Shown one piece after another: positions 12,556-23,650 of a stretch of 64,000 nt of DNA. The notes beneath the pieces were generated by a model. It had not been told where the DNA came from, ran no database searches, and saw nothing but the letters and a program-made list of their open reading frames with translations. The position numbers and the translations under genes are program-made. Source of the DNA: Scylla paramamosain (taxonomy: Eukaryota; Arthropoda; Malacostraca; Decapoda; Portunidae); assembly GCF_035594125.1 (NCBI RefSeq), contig NC_087190.1, positions 6,999,962 to 7,063,961 on the forward strand. The letters are read 5' to 3'. Each line of letters starts with the position of its first letter. Positions within the stretch are counted from its first letter, which is position 1.

Positions 12556-12919
12556 CTGGTTTCATATTTGTTTGTTTCATAGTATTTGCTCGTTTCATAT
12601 GATAACTACCTAGGAATAATGAGTGTTAATGAGTGTTTCATTTGTGTATGAATCCCTCGAGCGGTAAACCGAGGGAAGGTAGCTCAGGGAGGGAGGTAAG
12701 GCCGGCAGTCTGTCTGTGGTATAGCAGCCGCACACACCTTGTTGGATTTAAACCTGTGGATTTATTTCCTTCCTGTGAGCGCCAGAGATTGGTGAGTGTT
12801 CCTCTATTATATTTGTGATAGGTTTAGGAATATATCAGGAAAGTGTAGTACTTTGTTGCTTGTTATTCTCTCCTGTTGTATTTACTTTACGTTACACCCA
12901 AAACTGTTACATATATGTT

Positions 12920-13055
12920 GTGTTTTTTTGTGATATTTCAACATAAATTGTCATAGTTAGGTAATCAAAAATTCATGTGAGATTTGTGTTTTTTGTGATA
13001 TTTCAACGTAAATTGTCATAGTTAGGTAATCAAAAATTCATGTGAGATTTATGTG
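12920..13055 (+). repeat. ~71-bp tandem duplication specific to the right arm
   Basis: The segment containing TGTGATATTTCAAC and GTCATAGTTAGGTAATC occurs twice in succession. The left arm (4940-4985) has one copy. Confidence 0.8.
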
Positions 13056-13912
13056 ACCCAGAAGGGTCTTTACACCGTAAGGATAGTCACCATAGCTTGT
13101 TAGCTAGTAGTTTATTTATCATGTATTTGTTAATTTATTTTTCTTTTTTTTGACACGTGTGCATAGTGATTTCAATGTGTTGCTCTAATGCCTTCATGTG
13201 GACTTTGTAATGTTACTTATGTTAATTTTGTATTGCATAGAGATTAATTAAGGGTCCTTCTCCAGTTGGACCGTTCACCCTCACGTTCACCCTCACATTC
13301 ACTCTTACGTTCACCATATGGGACAAGTAAACACACACAAGAATCAACGAGTATCAATAATCTGGCGTAATAATATATCAAGAAGAAATACACTTGTCTA
13401 ACGCCCCTGAGTGGGTGTTACAATATATATTATATGTATATGTATGTATGTATATTAGGGTGATCCAAAAAGCCATTTATGTTCTGGTACTTAATTATTG
13501 TCATTATTTTTGTTTGATTTCTTAAGGGAATCGCAGTGAAATGACGGTAACGAAATTATTGAAACGACCATAACGGCATTTATTATTTTTTGTGGGAAAA
13601 ACTAAAATGGTATTTGACAAAATCTATACTGATTTTCAAAGCTTAAACCTTCATCTACAACCTCCATTTAAAATATTTTGATTTTTTCTTATAATCTCAC
13701 TAAGTTTTGCACGACTGCAACGTCCTCTTTAACAATTAATTGCAAGAACACCAATGAATACAGAATGTTCTGGATAGTCTCATTATCCTCTTTAGCCATA
13801 AGTACTATCTTGGTAAAAATCACATCACGTTAACTACTACTAGAGATATAGGTAAGAGTACACCCGTAAGTTATCTCCGAGCGAAACGACCGTAATGGTA
13901 GAATGACCCTTG

Positions 13913-14020
13913 CTGTGTTTGCCTTGCTGTGTTTGCCTTGCTGTGTTTGCCTTGCTGTGTCTGCCTGGTTGTGTTTGCCTGTTTGGTGTTTGCCTGTTTT
14001 ATGTTTGCCTGGTTGTCTTT
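13913..14020 (+). repeat. Minisatellite, TGTTTGCCTTGCTG-type unit
   Basis: Inverted counterpart of 4108-4222. Confidence 0.85.
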
Positions 14021-14331
14021 ACCTAGATCTGGAGTGTGTTTTGATGATTTCATTTCACTATTTTGCACTTACGGAGTATTGTCATCTGGCAGCAAATTAG
14101 CACAACATCATAACCACATCTTCACTTAAGTCATTCTAGATGTCTGTAGTTCAGTGTGGGCAGCTGTGTTTCTTGATATCACCAGAACACACCATCCCTT
14201 TCCAGTCACTACCTCCTGCAGTTACCCTTCATCTCTTCCTTTATACACCACCACCACCACCTACACCACCTCCTTCTGCAGTTTCTCCTTGATCCCTTTC
14301 TCATAAGCATCACCTTCACCCCCTCCTGCAG

Positions 14332-14564
14332 GCACTGGGTGGGGCTGGCACTGCTCCTCCTCCAGCCGGAGTGTTCCTTGCGGTGCCTCTTTGCGTGGGC
14401 CAATAAGGTGCCTTCGCAGGTGATCACTGCCCAACACACGGCTCTCTACACTACCATCGACCATGCCCTTGCTGCTCCTGTGACAGGAGGAAGAGCAGGA
14501 GGCGCAGAAGGAGGAGGAGAGGTGCAAATTGAAGAAAGAAGGGAAGAAAGTGGAATGACTGAAG
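14332..14564 (+). pseudogene. Exon-like segment of the fossil gene (arm copy 2, open)
   Basis: A good acceptor (CCCCTCCTGCAG before 14332) and donor (GAAG|GTATGT after 14564) bound a 233-bp stretch open in one frame. It starts HWVGLALLLLQPECSLR, has AWANKVPSQVITAQHTALY in the middle and a Gly/Ala/Glu-rich end (GGRAGGAEGGGEVQIEERR). Unlike the left arm it has no internal stop and no 27-residue duplication. Its neighbours at 14938-15927 are in the same orientation. I do not recognise the protein. It could belong to a host gene whose other exons lie outside the window, or be a chance frame with good-looking splice sites. Confidence 0.4.
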
Positions 14565-14756
14565 GTATGTTTCAAGCTGTGGCTTTTCTGGTATTGTGGT
14601 GGCATTGGTATAACACTAGTAGTAGTAGTAGTAGTAGTAGTAATAGTAGTAGTAATAGTAGTAGTAAGCAGAAGAGGAGGAGGGGGAGGAGGTTGTGAGA
14701 TTAAAAATTAACAGGAGAGATGAAAAAAAAAGTAATTTATGTATCCATATAGCAAG

Positions 14757-14829
14757 ACGGCAAATAATGATGAAATAATAATAATAATATTAATAATAAT
14801 AATAATAATAGTAATAATAATAATAATGA

Positions 14830-14864
<35 letters not shown>

Positions 14865-14890
14865 TTTACTACTACTACTATTATTATTGT
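14757..14890 (+). repeat. AT-rich trinucleotide repeats
   Basis: AAT/ATT/ACT runs, the counterpart of 3150-3300; a TAG/TAA run at 14614-14668 is of the same kind. Confidence 0.85.
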
Positions 14891-14937
14891 TACTATTGTT
14901 ATTATCTTCGTTATAATCATACGTCAATCCCAAATAG

Positions 14938-15737
14938 GAACAAAAAAAGACGATGCTGATGAAACAGAAGAGGCAGAAATAAAGGACGATAAACACAAAA
15001 AGAAGATAGCGTTTGAGAGTTCCAATAAGGGTATGGAAAGTATAAAACATCCTATTCTTCCTCATCCACCTCTCCTCTCATCCACTCGCCTATCGCAGGA
15101 GACAGAAAATGCATTACAGGTTCTTAGAAGGTGGATAAGTGGATACAGGAGTCACTACCACCCTACTTCTCTCCTCCACGAGGCCCTCCTCTCCTCCACC
15201 TCCCTCCTTGGCGGGTGGAAGGAGTGGAAGAGAGTGGAGAGAAGCGAGATGGATTATGTGGAGTAGGAGAAACAGGTGGAGGTGTTGGTGGAAGAGATGG
15301 ATAGACTGTGTGAGAGAGCGGAAGAGGTGAAAGGCAAGAGTGATGTGGAAGTGGGAGATAGGAAGGGGAAAAAAGGAAGAACTGATAAATAGGTGAATAG
15401 TGACAATGGAGTAGAAAAGAAGGGAAATAAAGGAAGTGAAAGGACAGAAAACGATGAAGATAAACCCAAAATAAGAGAAAATCTAAGTTACCCACCTCTT
15501 TCACGCACGCACACCACCCTCCCATTAACAAAAACCACGGAATTCATAGCAAAAATCCATAATATAACCTTCCAAGTCCTTCACCGACCCAAATCTGAGC
15601 TGGAAGTGGTCTCAGTATTGAGAAGAATGACCACTAACATCAACGCCAGCCTCAGGAACAGACAGGATAGTCTCTCCTTCAAACACACGCAGTTTAGAGA
15701 AAAGAAAAAAATGAGGTCTAGACGAAGGGAGACTTAA
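14938..15737 (+). pseudogene. Charged, coiled-coil-like segment of the fossil gene (arm copy 2)
   Basis: A single reading frame runs 267 codons with only two stops (TAG 15264 and TAG 15390), both also present in the left arm. Successive parts are acidic/basic (DETEEAEIKDDKHKKK), Ser/Pro/His-rich (HPILPHPPLLSS), coiled-coil-like (EWKRVERSEMDYVE, EKQVEVLVEEMDRLCERAEE), Lys/Glu-rich, then SELEVVSVLRRMTTNINAS and a basic end (FREKKKMRSRRRET). A frame this long in a C/T- and A/G-biased region can arise by composition, so coding status is uncertain. If it was a gene, the stops shared by both arms show it was already dead or alternatively spliced before duplication. Confidence 0.35.
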
Positions 15738-15744
15738 AAAAAGA

Positions 15745-15927
15745 CAACTCAACGCGGTGCCTGTGGTGGTGTGGACTTGCTATCCCTTACTCTAGGCTGT
15801 TTATATGGTTCTTCTGTCTCTTCAAGATGTTCCAGAGATGGAGAGAGATAGTTTTTCCAGTCTCGTGCGGGTCCTGAAGGGGGTACTCAAAGCTATGGAG
15901 AATTTAGCGTCACAAACAGATCCTTAG
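15745..15927 (+). pseudogene. Terminal exon-like segment of the fossil gene, with one stop
   Basis: Same 61 codons as 2145-2327 on the minus strand. A TAG at 15793-15795 replaces the CAG of the left arm; the rest is open to TAG 15925-15927. Substitutions between arms include M to V in SSL(M/V)RVLKG. Confidence 0.35.
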
Positions 15928-15999
15928 ATGAATCGTTGGGACGAGGCTGTTTGTATATCAAGGGAGAATGTTGCCTTTGTCTTGAAGCATTTTGGGTGA

Positions 16000-16114
16000 G
16001 GTGCTTCTGTCCCCGGCTCTGTTATATGATTCTTTAAGCTTGTTTTACTTTCTGACTCGTCTTAGTTAAATTTACCTGTACGTGTCTGTAAAGAGCAGGG
16101 TTTTTTTATTATTA

Positions 16115-16146
<32 letters not shown>

Positions 16147-16600
16147 TTTTTGTGTCTCAGTTGAGAATGTTCAATTTATTTTGAAGTATTTAAGGTGTGG
16201 TGCTTATGTTCCTCACTGTCATTTTTTTTTTTTTTCAAGCTTGTTTTCTTTCCTGAATTAAGTTTGTTTAAATTTAGAGGTGCGTGTCTGCGTGAAGAGC
16301 GGTTTTTCTGCCTATCAATGGAGAATGTTGCCTTTACCATGAGGCATTTGGGGCGTGGTGCTTGTGTCCTCAGCTGTTTCATGATTTTAAGCTTGTTTTA
16401 CTTCCTATCTCAGTTTTGTTAACTTTGCCTGTCCGTGGCTGTGTGAAATGCAGTTTCCTTTCGTGAATCCTGATGTGTCTGTCTTTACTTTGAGACATTT
16501 GGGGTGTGGTGCTTGTTTCCCCAGCTGTTTCGTTGTTTTAAGCTTGTTTTCCTTCCTGACTCGCTGTAGTTAAGCTGTGCGTGTCTGGCCCGCATTCAGC
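16000..16600 (-). repeat. Degenerate tandem repeat, right-arm copy
   Basis: Inverted counterpart of 1563-2130 with an extra unit. Units contain TTTAAGCTTGTTTT and GGGGCGTGGTGCTTGTGTCC. Confidence 0.7.
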
Positions 16601-17084
16601 TCTCTCAACACAACTATTTTTAAAAGCCACATAAATAATTAGCCGGGTTCTCTTAATGATAATGTAGAAATCTTGTTAATCTATCACTAGAACCATTACT
16701 ATATCTTTAAAAACACGTGTAAGTTACCAAATACGCCCATATTCAGAAACACACTACTCTCTCATCATGACTATTTTTAAAGGCCACAGAGATGATTAGC
16801 CGGTTTCTCAAGACTGTTTCTCTTAATAATAATGTAGAAATCTTGTTAATCTGTCACTAGCACTGTATAAACACTCAAAAACCAGTGTGCCTTCATCTGC
16901 CTCGAGTCTTTTGAAAGTAGTGGAGGTGCGGAGCGGAAGTGTTTCAGAATACAGTCCTTTGTGAAGAGCAGTTTTTCGTGAATGAGACTTTTATAGTTTG
17001 AAATGTGAAAGAAAATAAAAGAAAAAAACTTATGATCCTGGTTATCATATCTTAATGAAGTTTACCTTGCGTCTTGTTTTATCC

Positions 17085-17110
17085 CAGCGGTCTTCAACCT
17101 TTCCCCGCGC
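17085..17110 (+). repeat. hAT-like element terminus (arm copy 2)
   Basis: CAGCGGTCTTCAACCTTTCC; see the minus-strand copy at 1028-1053. An open frame (17074-17292) runs across it, identical in both arms, but nothing supports it as coding. Confidence 0.35.
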
Positions 17111-17585
17111 TGCACACAGAGCCAGGTGCTGATACGGGCGAGGTACACCACCACTATGTCAAGGTGGAACTAATGACTGCTGAATGCGCCGCAGGAGCGA
17201 GTCTTGCCAGCTCGTACAGTCACCTAAAAAAAGTTGGTGACAGTCTCTTGGCAGCTGAATGCCCTTCCACCACTCACTTGTTCTACACATGAGATTTAAT
17301 TATCGGCAGGGTGAGAGCTTCTGACCGGGAGGAAAATGTGGCGGGGAAAGAGTTAAAGAGAAGGGAGTATGGGGGCCAGAGGCGGCCGAGGGCGTGTGTG
17401 TGTGTTTGGTGAATTATTGTAGGCAAGATCCAACCAGACTCGCTGGATCTTGATTGTACTGCATGTATAAAAAGAACAATGCAATTTACGATAATGATTA
17501 TTATTCTTCTTACATTTATTATTTTAGTAGTTATGATATTAATAAGAATAACAATAATACTTAGAATGGACACAAACTGAACGAA

Positions 17586-17589
<4 letters not shown>

Positions 17590-17620
<31 letters not shown>
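17590..17620 (+). repeat. (CT)n microsatellite
   Basis: Counterpart of the (AG)n at 502-551. Confidence 0.95.
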
Positions 17621-17623
<3 letters not shown>

Positions 17624-17757
17624 AGATATGTACAGGAGGGAGAGATAGAATGAAAAGCGACAAAAGGAAGGAGAAAGAGGAGAACGGCAGGGATGAGTGA
17701 GGTTATCACAGACTGCTGCTGTATTTATAATGATTTATATTATCAATGACAGCTGTC

Positions 17758-17760
<3 letters not shown>

Positions 17761-17796
<36 letters not shown>
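17761..17796 (+). repeat. (CA)n microsatellite
   Basis: 18 CA units, counterpart of the (GT)n at 343-362. Confidence 0.95.
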
Positions 17797-17800
<4 letters not shown>

Positions 17801-18330
17801 CTGTCGCTAGGATGGTGAATTTGTAAGGGGTGGTTTGCTGGGCGGTGACTTACAACGATATTTGTTTGACGTGTGAAGAAAAAAAAAAAATGAAAGTACA
17901 CACACGTCCTCGGCCTCCCTACCCCCTCCTCTTTAACTCCTCCCCCGCCGCCCTCCCTCCCCGCCGGAAGCTTTCTTTCTGCTGGTAGGTAAATCCTGCG
18001 TGAATAACAAGCGAGTGCTTTAAGGGTGTAGTGGTGTGTTGTGGTGGTGGTGGTAGTGGTGAAGCACGTGTGCCAGTCACCACGCAACACAGGGGAGGGT
18101 TCCCACAGGCGGCTCCACACACAAGCTCTTTAATCTCATCTACTGCTGTTTGCACGCCATGATTGCTACTCCCACAACAGTCCACAATACTTAATTTTAT
18201 CTTATTATCGTTGTGAATGTAAATGTTTACATTAAAATCGACAGTAGTTATTCTTATTGAACTTTTGGTACGGCATGAACACAGGGAGGGAAATACTGTG
18301 TTCAAATATATCTTCTTTACCCTGAGGTGT

Positions 18331-18450
18331 GTTGAGGTTCCCATGGCCCAGTGGACAGAGTGACGGTCTGGAGGACCTTGAGTGTTGGACGCAAGCGTTC
18401 AAATCCCTCTTAAGAACTAAAAAAAAAAATAAATAAATAAATAAATAAAA
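18331..18450 (+). mobile_element. tRNA-derived SINE with A-rich tail
   Basis: A pol III A box (TGGCCCAGTGG, 18344-18354) and a B box (CGTTCAAATCC, 18396-18406) are 42 bp apart, as in a tRNA. They are followed by AAAAAAAAAA and (AAAT)n to 18450. It starts just beyond the end of the palindrome arm. Short, with no long unique body, so it is a tRNA-like SINE head or a retroposed tRNA. Confidence 0.7.
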
Positions 18451-18754
18451 TTATCTGCTAAGAATATACTTAATATAATATTAATAAATATTATTGGACG
18501 CCATAAAATTATGATAAATGTTTAATATGAATTAACGTAACCAGAAGATGCGGAAGTAGACCAACTTTACCAACAAATGTGTTGGGTGCTCGTGATGAAC
18601 TTTAAGATTGCGTGAGGGAAGCGTGGGTACAAAACACACAGTATGGTGAAGGAGCTGCCCAGGGGGGAACTGCCATCCCCACCCGTTGTCCCACCCTGTA
18701 AACTACAAAGATCACCAAACGGACTCACTCAAGTAGGTTAGGAGTAGGAAAGGT
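18451..18754. other. No recognisable feature
   Basis: AT-rich, then moderate-GC sequence. I see no gene or repeat. Confidence 0.5.
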
Positions 18755-21700
18755 TACCATAGAATAGGATGGGAGTGGCTGGGATTCGATGGGAGAGGAG
18801 AGGCTGGGATTAGAATGCAGAGGACTGTCTGGGATTGACTAGGAGATGAGAGGCTGGGAACGGCTGGGAGAGGAGTAATTGGGAATGGCTGGGAGAAGAT
18901 GGGCTAGGAATGGCTGGGGGAGAGGTGGCTGGGAGAGGCTGGGAGAGGAGTGGTTATGAATGGCTGAGAATGGTTAAGAGAGGAGTGGCTGGGAATGGCT
19001 GGGAGAGGAGTGACTGGGAACTGCTGGGAGAGAAGTGGCTGGGATTGGCTGGGAATGTGTGGGAGAGGAGTAGCTAGGAGAGAAGTGGCTGTGAGAAGAG
19101 TGGCTGGGAATAGCTGGGAGAGAAGTGTCTAGGAGAGGAGTAGCTGGGAATGGCTGGGATAGGAGCGGCTGAAAATGGCCGCGAGAGGAGTGGCTGGGAG
19201 GGGTGTAGCTTGGAATGGCTGGAAGAGATTGAGAGAGGAATGGTTGGGTTCGGCTGGGAGAAGCTGGAGTGCCTGGGAGAAACTGGGAGAGGAGTGGCAG
19301 GGATTGGCTGGGAGAGGCTGGAATGGCTGGGGGAGGAGTGGCTGGGAGAGACTGGGCGAGGAGTGTTTATCAATGGCTATGAGAGGAGAGGCTGAGAATG
19401 GCTGGGAGAGGAGTAACTGGGAATGGTTGAAAGAAGAGTGGCCGGGAATGGCTGGGAGAGGAGTGGCTAAGAGAAGGGTGGCTGGGAATGGCAGGGAGAG
19501 GAGTAGCTGCGAGTGGCTAAGAATGGCTGGGATAGAAGTGTCTGTGAATGGCTGGGAGAGGAGTGGCTGGGAATAGCTGAGAGAGGAGTGGCTGGGAATG
19601 ACTGGAAGAGGAGTGGCTAGGAGAGGGTTAGCTAGTAATGGCTGGGAGAGGAGTGGCTAGGAGAGGGGTAGCTGGGAGAGGAGTGGCTGGGAATAGCTGA
19701 GAGAGGAGTGGCTGGGAGAGAAGCGGCTGGGAATGGCTGGGAGAGGAGTGGCTGGGAATGGCTGGGAGGGGAGTAACTGGGAATTGCTGGGAATGGCTAG
19801 GAGAGGATTAGCTAGAAGGGGAGTGGCTGAGAATGGCTGGGAATGGCTGGGAGAGAAATGGCTGGAAATGGCTGGGAGAGTATTGGTTGGCATTGGCTGG
19901 GAGAGGCTAGGAGGGGTCTAGCTGTGGGAGGAGTGGGTGGAAATGACTGGGAGAGGAATGGCTGTGAATGGCTATGAGAGAAGTGGCTGGAAATGGATTT
20001 GAGACGAGTGTCTGTGAATGGCTGGGAACGACTGGGAGAGGAGTGGCTGGGAATGGCTGAGGGAGCAGAGTCTGGGAATGGCTGGAGGAGGAGCAGCTAG
20101 GAATGCTGGGAATAGCTGAGACAGGTGTAACAGCGAATAGCTGAAAGAGGAATGGCTAGTAGAGGGATGGCTGGCAATAGCTGGGAGAGGAATGGCTGGG
20201 AGAGGAGTGGCTGGGAATGGCTGGGATTGGCTCGAAGAGGCTGGGAGATGTGTTGCTGGGAATGACTGCATAGGAGAGGACTGCCGGGGAGATAAGTAAC
20301 TGGGAATGGCTGGGAAAGTAGTGGCTGGGATTGGCTATGAATGGCTGGGAAAGGAGTGGCTGGGAATGGTTGGGAGAGGAGTGGCTAAGAGAGGCTGGGA
20401 ATGGTTGGGGGAAGAATGGCTGGGAGGGGCAGGGAGGGGAGTGGCTGGGAATGGCTGGAGTAGAAGTGTCTGGGAGAGGAGTGGTTAGCAATGGCTGGGA
20501 GAGGAGTGGCTGGGAATGGCTGTGAGAGGAATGGCTGGCATTGGCTGGAAGAGGAGTAACAAGGAATGGCTGGGAGAGGAGCGACTGGGAGAGGCTGGGA
20601 ATGGCTGTGAGAGGAGTGGCTGGGAATGGAGCGGCTGGGGATGGCTGGGGGAGGAGAGGCTGGGAGGGGACTGGCTGAGAATGGCTGGGGGAGAAGTAGC
20701 TGGGATAGACCGGGAGAGGAGTGGCTGTGAATGGCTGGAAATAGCTGGGAGAAGAGTGGCTTGGAATGACTGGAAAAGGAGTGGCGGGGAATGGCTGGGA
20801 AAGGAGTGGCTGAAAATGGCTGGGAGATTAGTACCTGGGAATAGCTGAAAGAGGTGTGGCTGGGAATGTCTAGGCGAGGAGTGACTGGGAATAGCTGAAT
20901 CTGGAGTGGCTGGGAATGGCTGAGAGGGGAATGGCTGGGAATAGCTGTGAGAGAATCTGGGAGTGGCTAGGAGAGGCTGGGAATGGCTGGGAGAGCCTAG
21001 GAATGGGTGGGGGAGAAGAGGCTGGGAGAGAAGTGGCTGTGAATGTCTTTGTATGGCTGGGAGAGGCTGGGAGGGGTGTGGTTGAAAATTGATGGGGAGG
21101 ATCACCTTTGTGTGTCCGGGGTAGGAGTGGCTTTGAGAGGCAGGGAGGGCAGTGGGTGGAAATGGCTGGGGGAGATGGGGATGGGAGAGACTGTGAGAGC
21201 ATTGGTTAGGAATGGCTGGGAGAGGAGTGGCTGGGAATGGCTGTTAGGGGAGTGTCTGGAATTGGCTGCGAGAGGAGTATCTGGTAATGGTTGGGAGAGG
21301 AATGGCTGGTAACGGCTGGGAGGACAGTGTCTGGGAATGGCTCGCGGAGGAGTGGCTGGGAGAGAAGTGGCTGGGAAAGGAATGACTGGGAATGACTGGG
21401 GGATGAGTAGCTGGGAATGACTGAGAGATTAGTGGCTGGGAGAGAAGTGGCTGGGAAAGGAGTGGCTGGGAATGACTAGGGAAGGAGTTGCTGGGAATGC
21501 TGAGGGAGAAGTAGCTTGGAGAGACTGGGAGAGGAGTGGCTGGGAATGGCTGTTAGGGGAGTGTCTGGAATTGGCTGGGAGAGGAGTAACTGGTAATGGT
21601 TGAGAGAGGAATGGCTGGTAATGGCTGGGAGGGCTGTGTCTGGGAATGGGTGGGGGAGGAGTGGTTGGGAATGGAATGGCTGGGAATGACTGGGAGAGGA

Positions 21701-22065
21701 GTGTCTAGGAATGGGTAGGAGAGGAGTGGTTATAGGAATGGCTTGGAGAGGAATGGCTCCTCTCCCAGCCACTTCCAGTCACTCTTCTCACAGCCATTTT
21801 TAGCCTCTCCTCTTCCATCCATTCCCAGTCACTCCTTTCCCTGCCATTCAGTCACTTTTCCCCCAACCATTCCTAGCCACTCCCATCCCAGCCTCTCCCT
21901 GCCATTGCCAGCCACTCCTCGCCCAGCCATTCTTAGCCACCCCTTTCCAAGCCACTCCTCTCCCAGCTATTCCCAGCTTCTCCTTTCCCAGCCATTTACA
22001 GCCATTCCTTTTCCAGTCATTCACAGCCACTCCTCTCCCATCCATTCCCAGCCGTTCACAGTCAC
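18755..22065 (+). repeat. 3.3-kb minisatellite, 25-bp unit, with an orientation flip at ~21757
   Basis: The unit is about GGAGTGGCTGGGAATGGCTG plus GGAGA, with units freely truncated to AATGGCTGGGAGAGG sub-blocks. From 18755 to 21756 it is G-rich on the plus strand; from 21757 to 22065 it is the reverse complement (CTCTCCCAGCCACTCC style). Long Gly/Trp/Glu frames such as MAGRGVAGNGWER are translations of the repeat and not genes. Confidence 0.95.
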
Positions 22066-23214
22066 TCACTTCATCAATTCTTCTTTGCACTGTACTGTTA
22101 CTTAATGGCAAATCTTTAAGAACAGAGTGAGAATTTTTCTTCATAACACTTTCTATAACTTTAATGGCTGGGATTATGATACCCTCACCAATAGTGTGTG
22201 CTTTTCCTTTCTTTGCTTTCATGAGGGAGATGTTATATGAAGCTCTTAAACCTCCTTCAGTATCACCACTGACGGGTGCTTTGAAAAAAGTCTTGATATT
22301 TGATTGACTTTTGAGTTTTCTTTCAGTGTCTTGAAATAGTCAAGGTCTTTGTTTTTCTTATCACAGTGAACCGTTTCAAGGTGGTGCTTCAGCTTTGCAG
22401 GCTTCATGGCATCATTACTGAAAGTCTTTTCACACGAGTGACACAATGGCATGGTGTCATTGGTTAATGAAGTAATGAATCCATATTTATAAATATTTCT
22501 GAGAATACTGACGGCATTTCTTCTTAGCAGCAACGACAGCCATTGTGCTTGTTACGCACAGTTTTCAATGCGTCACAATAATCAGTTCGCGGACCACACT
22601 ATCGAGAGCTGAGCGTGCGCTGAACTAATATGTGTGAGACAGCGAGAGAGGCTTGGGCAGGCTGGGGTGGGGTAGGGATAAGTTCACTGGCTCAGTACGG
22701 GACAGAGAGAAGAATGCATGCTGTACAGACCCTAGTACAGACAGTAGAGCTGCGAGACACAATGAGGGGGAGGGATTGGTTGAAGGTAGTGTTGCCAGCA
22801 CTGCTGAAATTTCTGAAGATTCACTGACAATTTGACTTATTGTTTGAATTCAAGAAATTATTATAATTAAAAATAATAGTAATAATTATGTCTGGTATTC
22901 TTCAGATTTTTGCAAATTTTTTTGGGAGAATTTCTAATCAGAGGTTTCAGCGGTCCCTTAGACCCCAGCAGTAAATATTCATCGATCCCTTGGTTATTCA
23001 TTGACCCCCTTTTTACCCCCTAATTATTCATTGACCCCATTTTGACCCACTGATTATTCATTAACCCCCTTCAAACCCCCTGGTTATTCATTGACCCCCT
23101 TTTGACCCCCTCTGTTATTCATTGACCCCCTTTCAACCCCCTAATTATTCATTGACCCCTTGGATGGTCCCATCAACCCCTGAGGATCGATATTGACCAC
23201 TTTGAGAACCCCTG
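22066..23214 (-). pseudogene. 5' part of a ZBED/SCAND3-type hAT transposase element (copy 2)
   Basis: On the minus strand the element starts at 23214 with CAGGGGTTCTCAAAGTGG. A subterminal array of about 31-bp GGTCAATGAATAA units and a leader follow, then a likely ATG at 22543 (MAVVAAKKKCRQYSQKYL). A frameshift near 22490 gives KYGFITSLTNDTMPLCHSCE, a BED-type zinc finger with CHSC and HHLETVH. The next frame has KAKKGKAHTIGEGIIIPA and LPLSNSTVQRRIDEVS, the conserved N-terminal region of ZBED5/SCAND3-like hAT proteins. The catalytic core and C-terminus are gone: the element is cut off at the inverted end of the minisatellite. Confidence 0.85.
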
Positions 23215-23350
23215 CTGTATGTGCTGGTGGTGGTGGTGGTGGTGGTGGTGGTTGTTCCCTGCAAATCATTAAAAGGGGATGTTTTTTTAATTATTTCTGT
23301 TGTATTATTGTTTCTTTGTTGTTGTTATCCTATGTGTGATTATGGATTTT

Positions 23351-23355
<5 letters not shown>

Positions 23356-23402
<47 letters not shown>
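23356..23402 (+). repeat. (GT)n tail of a LINE 3' end
   Basis: 23 GT units joined directly to TTTACCTAGTTGTAATT, the reverse complement of a LINE 3' end. Confidence 0.9.
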
Positions 23403-23404
<2 letters not shown>

Positions 23405-23650
23405 ACCTAGTTGTAATTTACAAGGCCTGAGCTACGTTCGTGTGGTCTGCCTCCATATCTACACTTGTCCAGCTTTTCCTCAAAGTTGTGCACACTCGTT
23501 GCCAATACTGCCTCCTCACTGAGCTTGTTCCAAACTTATATATTTCTCTGTGGGAAACTTTATTTCTTTATGTCACTCAAGCATCTTCCTTTTATTAGTC
23601 TTTGCTGTGGCCTTGTCTGTATCTGGTATTTCCCTCTTCTCTTAGCAGCA
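23403..23650 (-). mobile_element. LINE 3'-end fragment B (family 2)
   Basis: The minus strand encodes WNKLSEEAVLATSVHNFEEK, the C-terminal end typical of this LINE group (WN.L...V..A..V..FK..LD). It ends at ACTAGGTAAACACACAC, so the 3' tail is a CA microsatellite. Confidence 0.8.

Noticed and set aside
17919..18344. 141-aa frame crossing the end of the palindrome arm
   Set aside because: It runs through a CAC/GTG repeat and unrelated flank; the start and domain content are not convincing.
18990..21780. Gly/Trp/Glu-rich and Ser/Pro/His-rich repeat proteins
   Set aside because: Both strands are open because of the 25-bp minisatellite; no start context, no conservation beyond the repeat.
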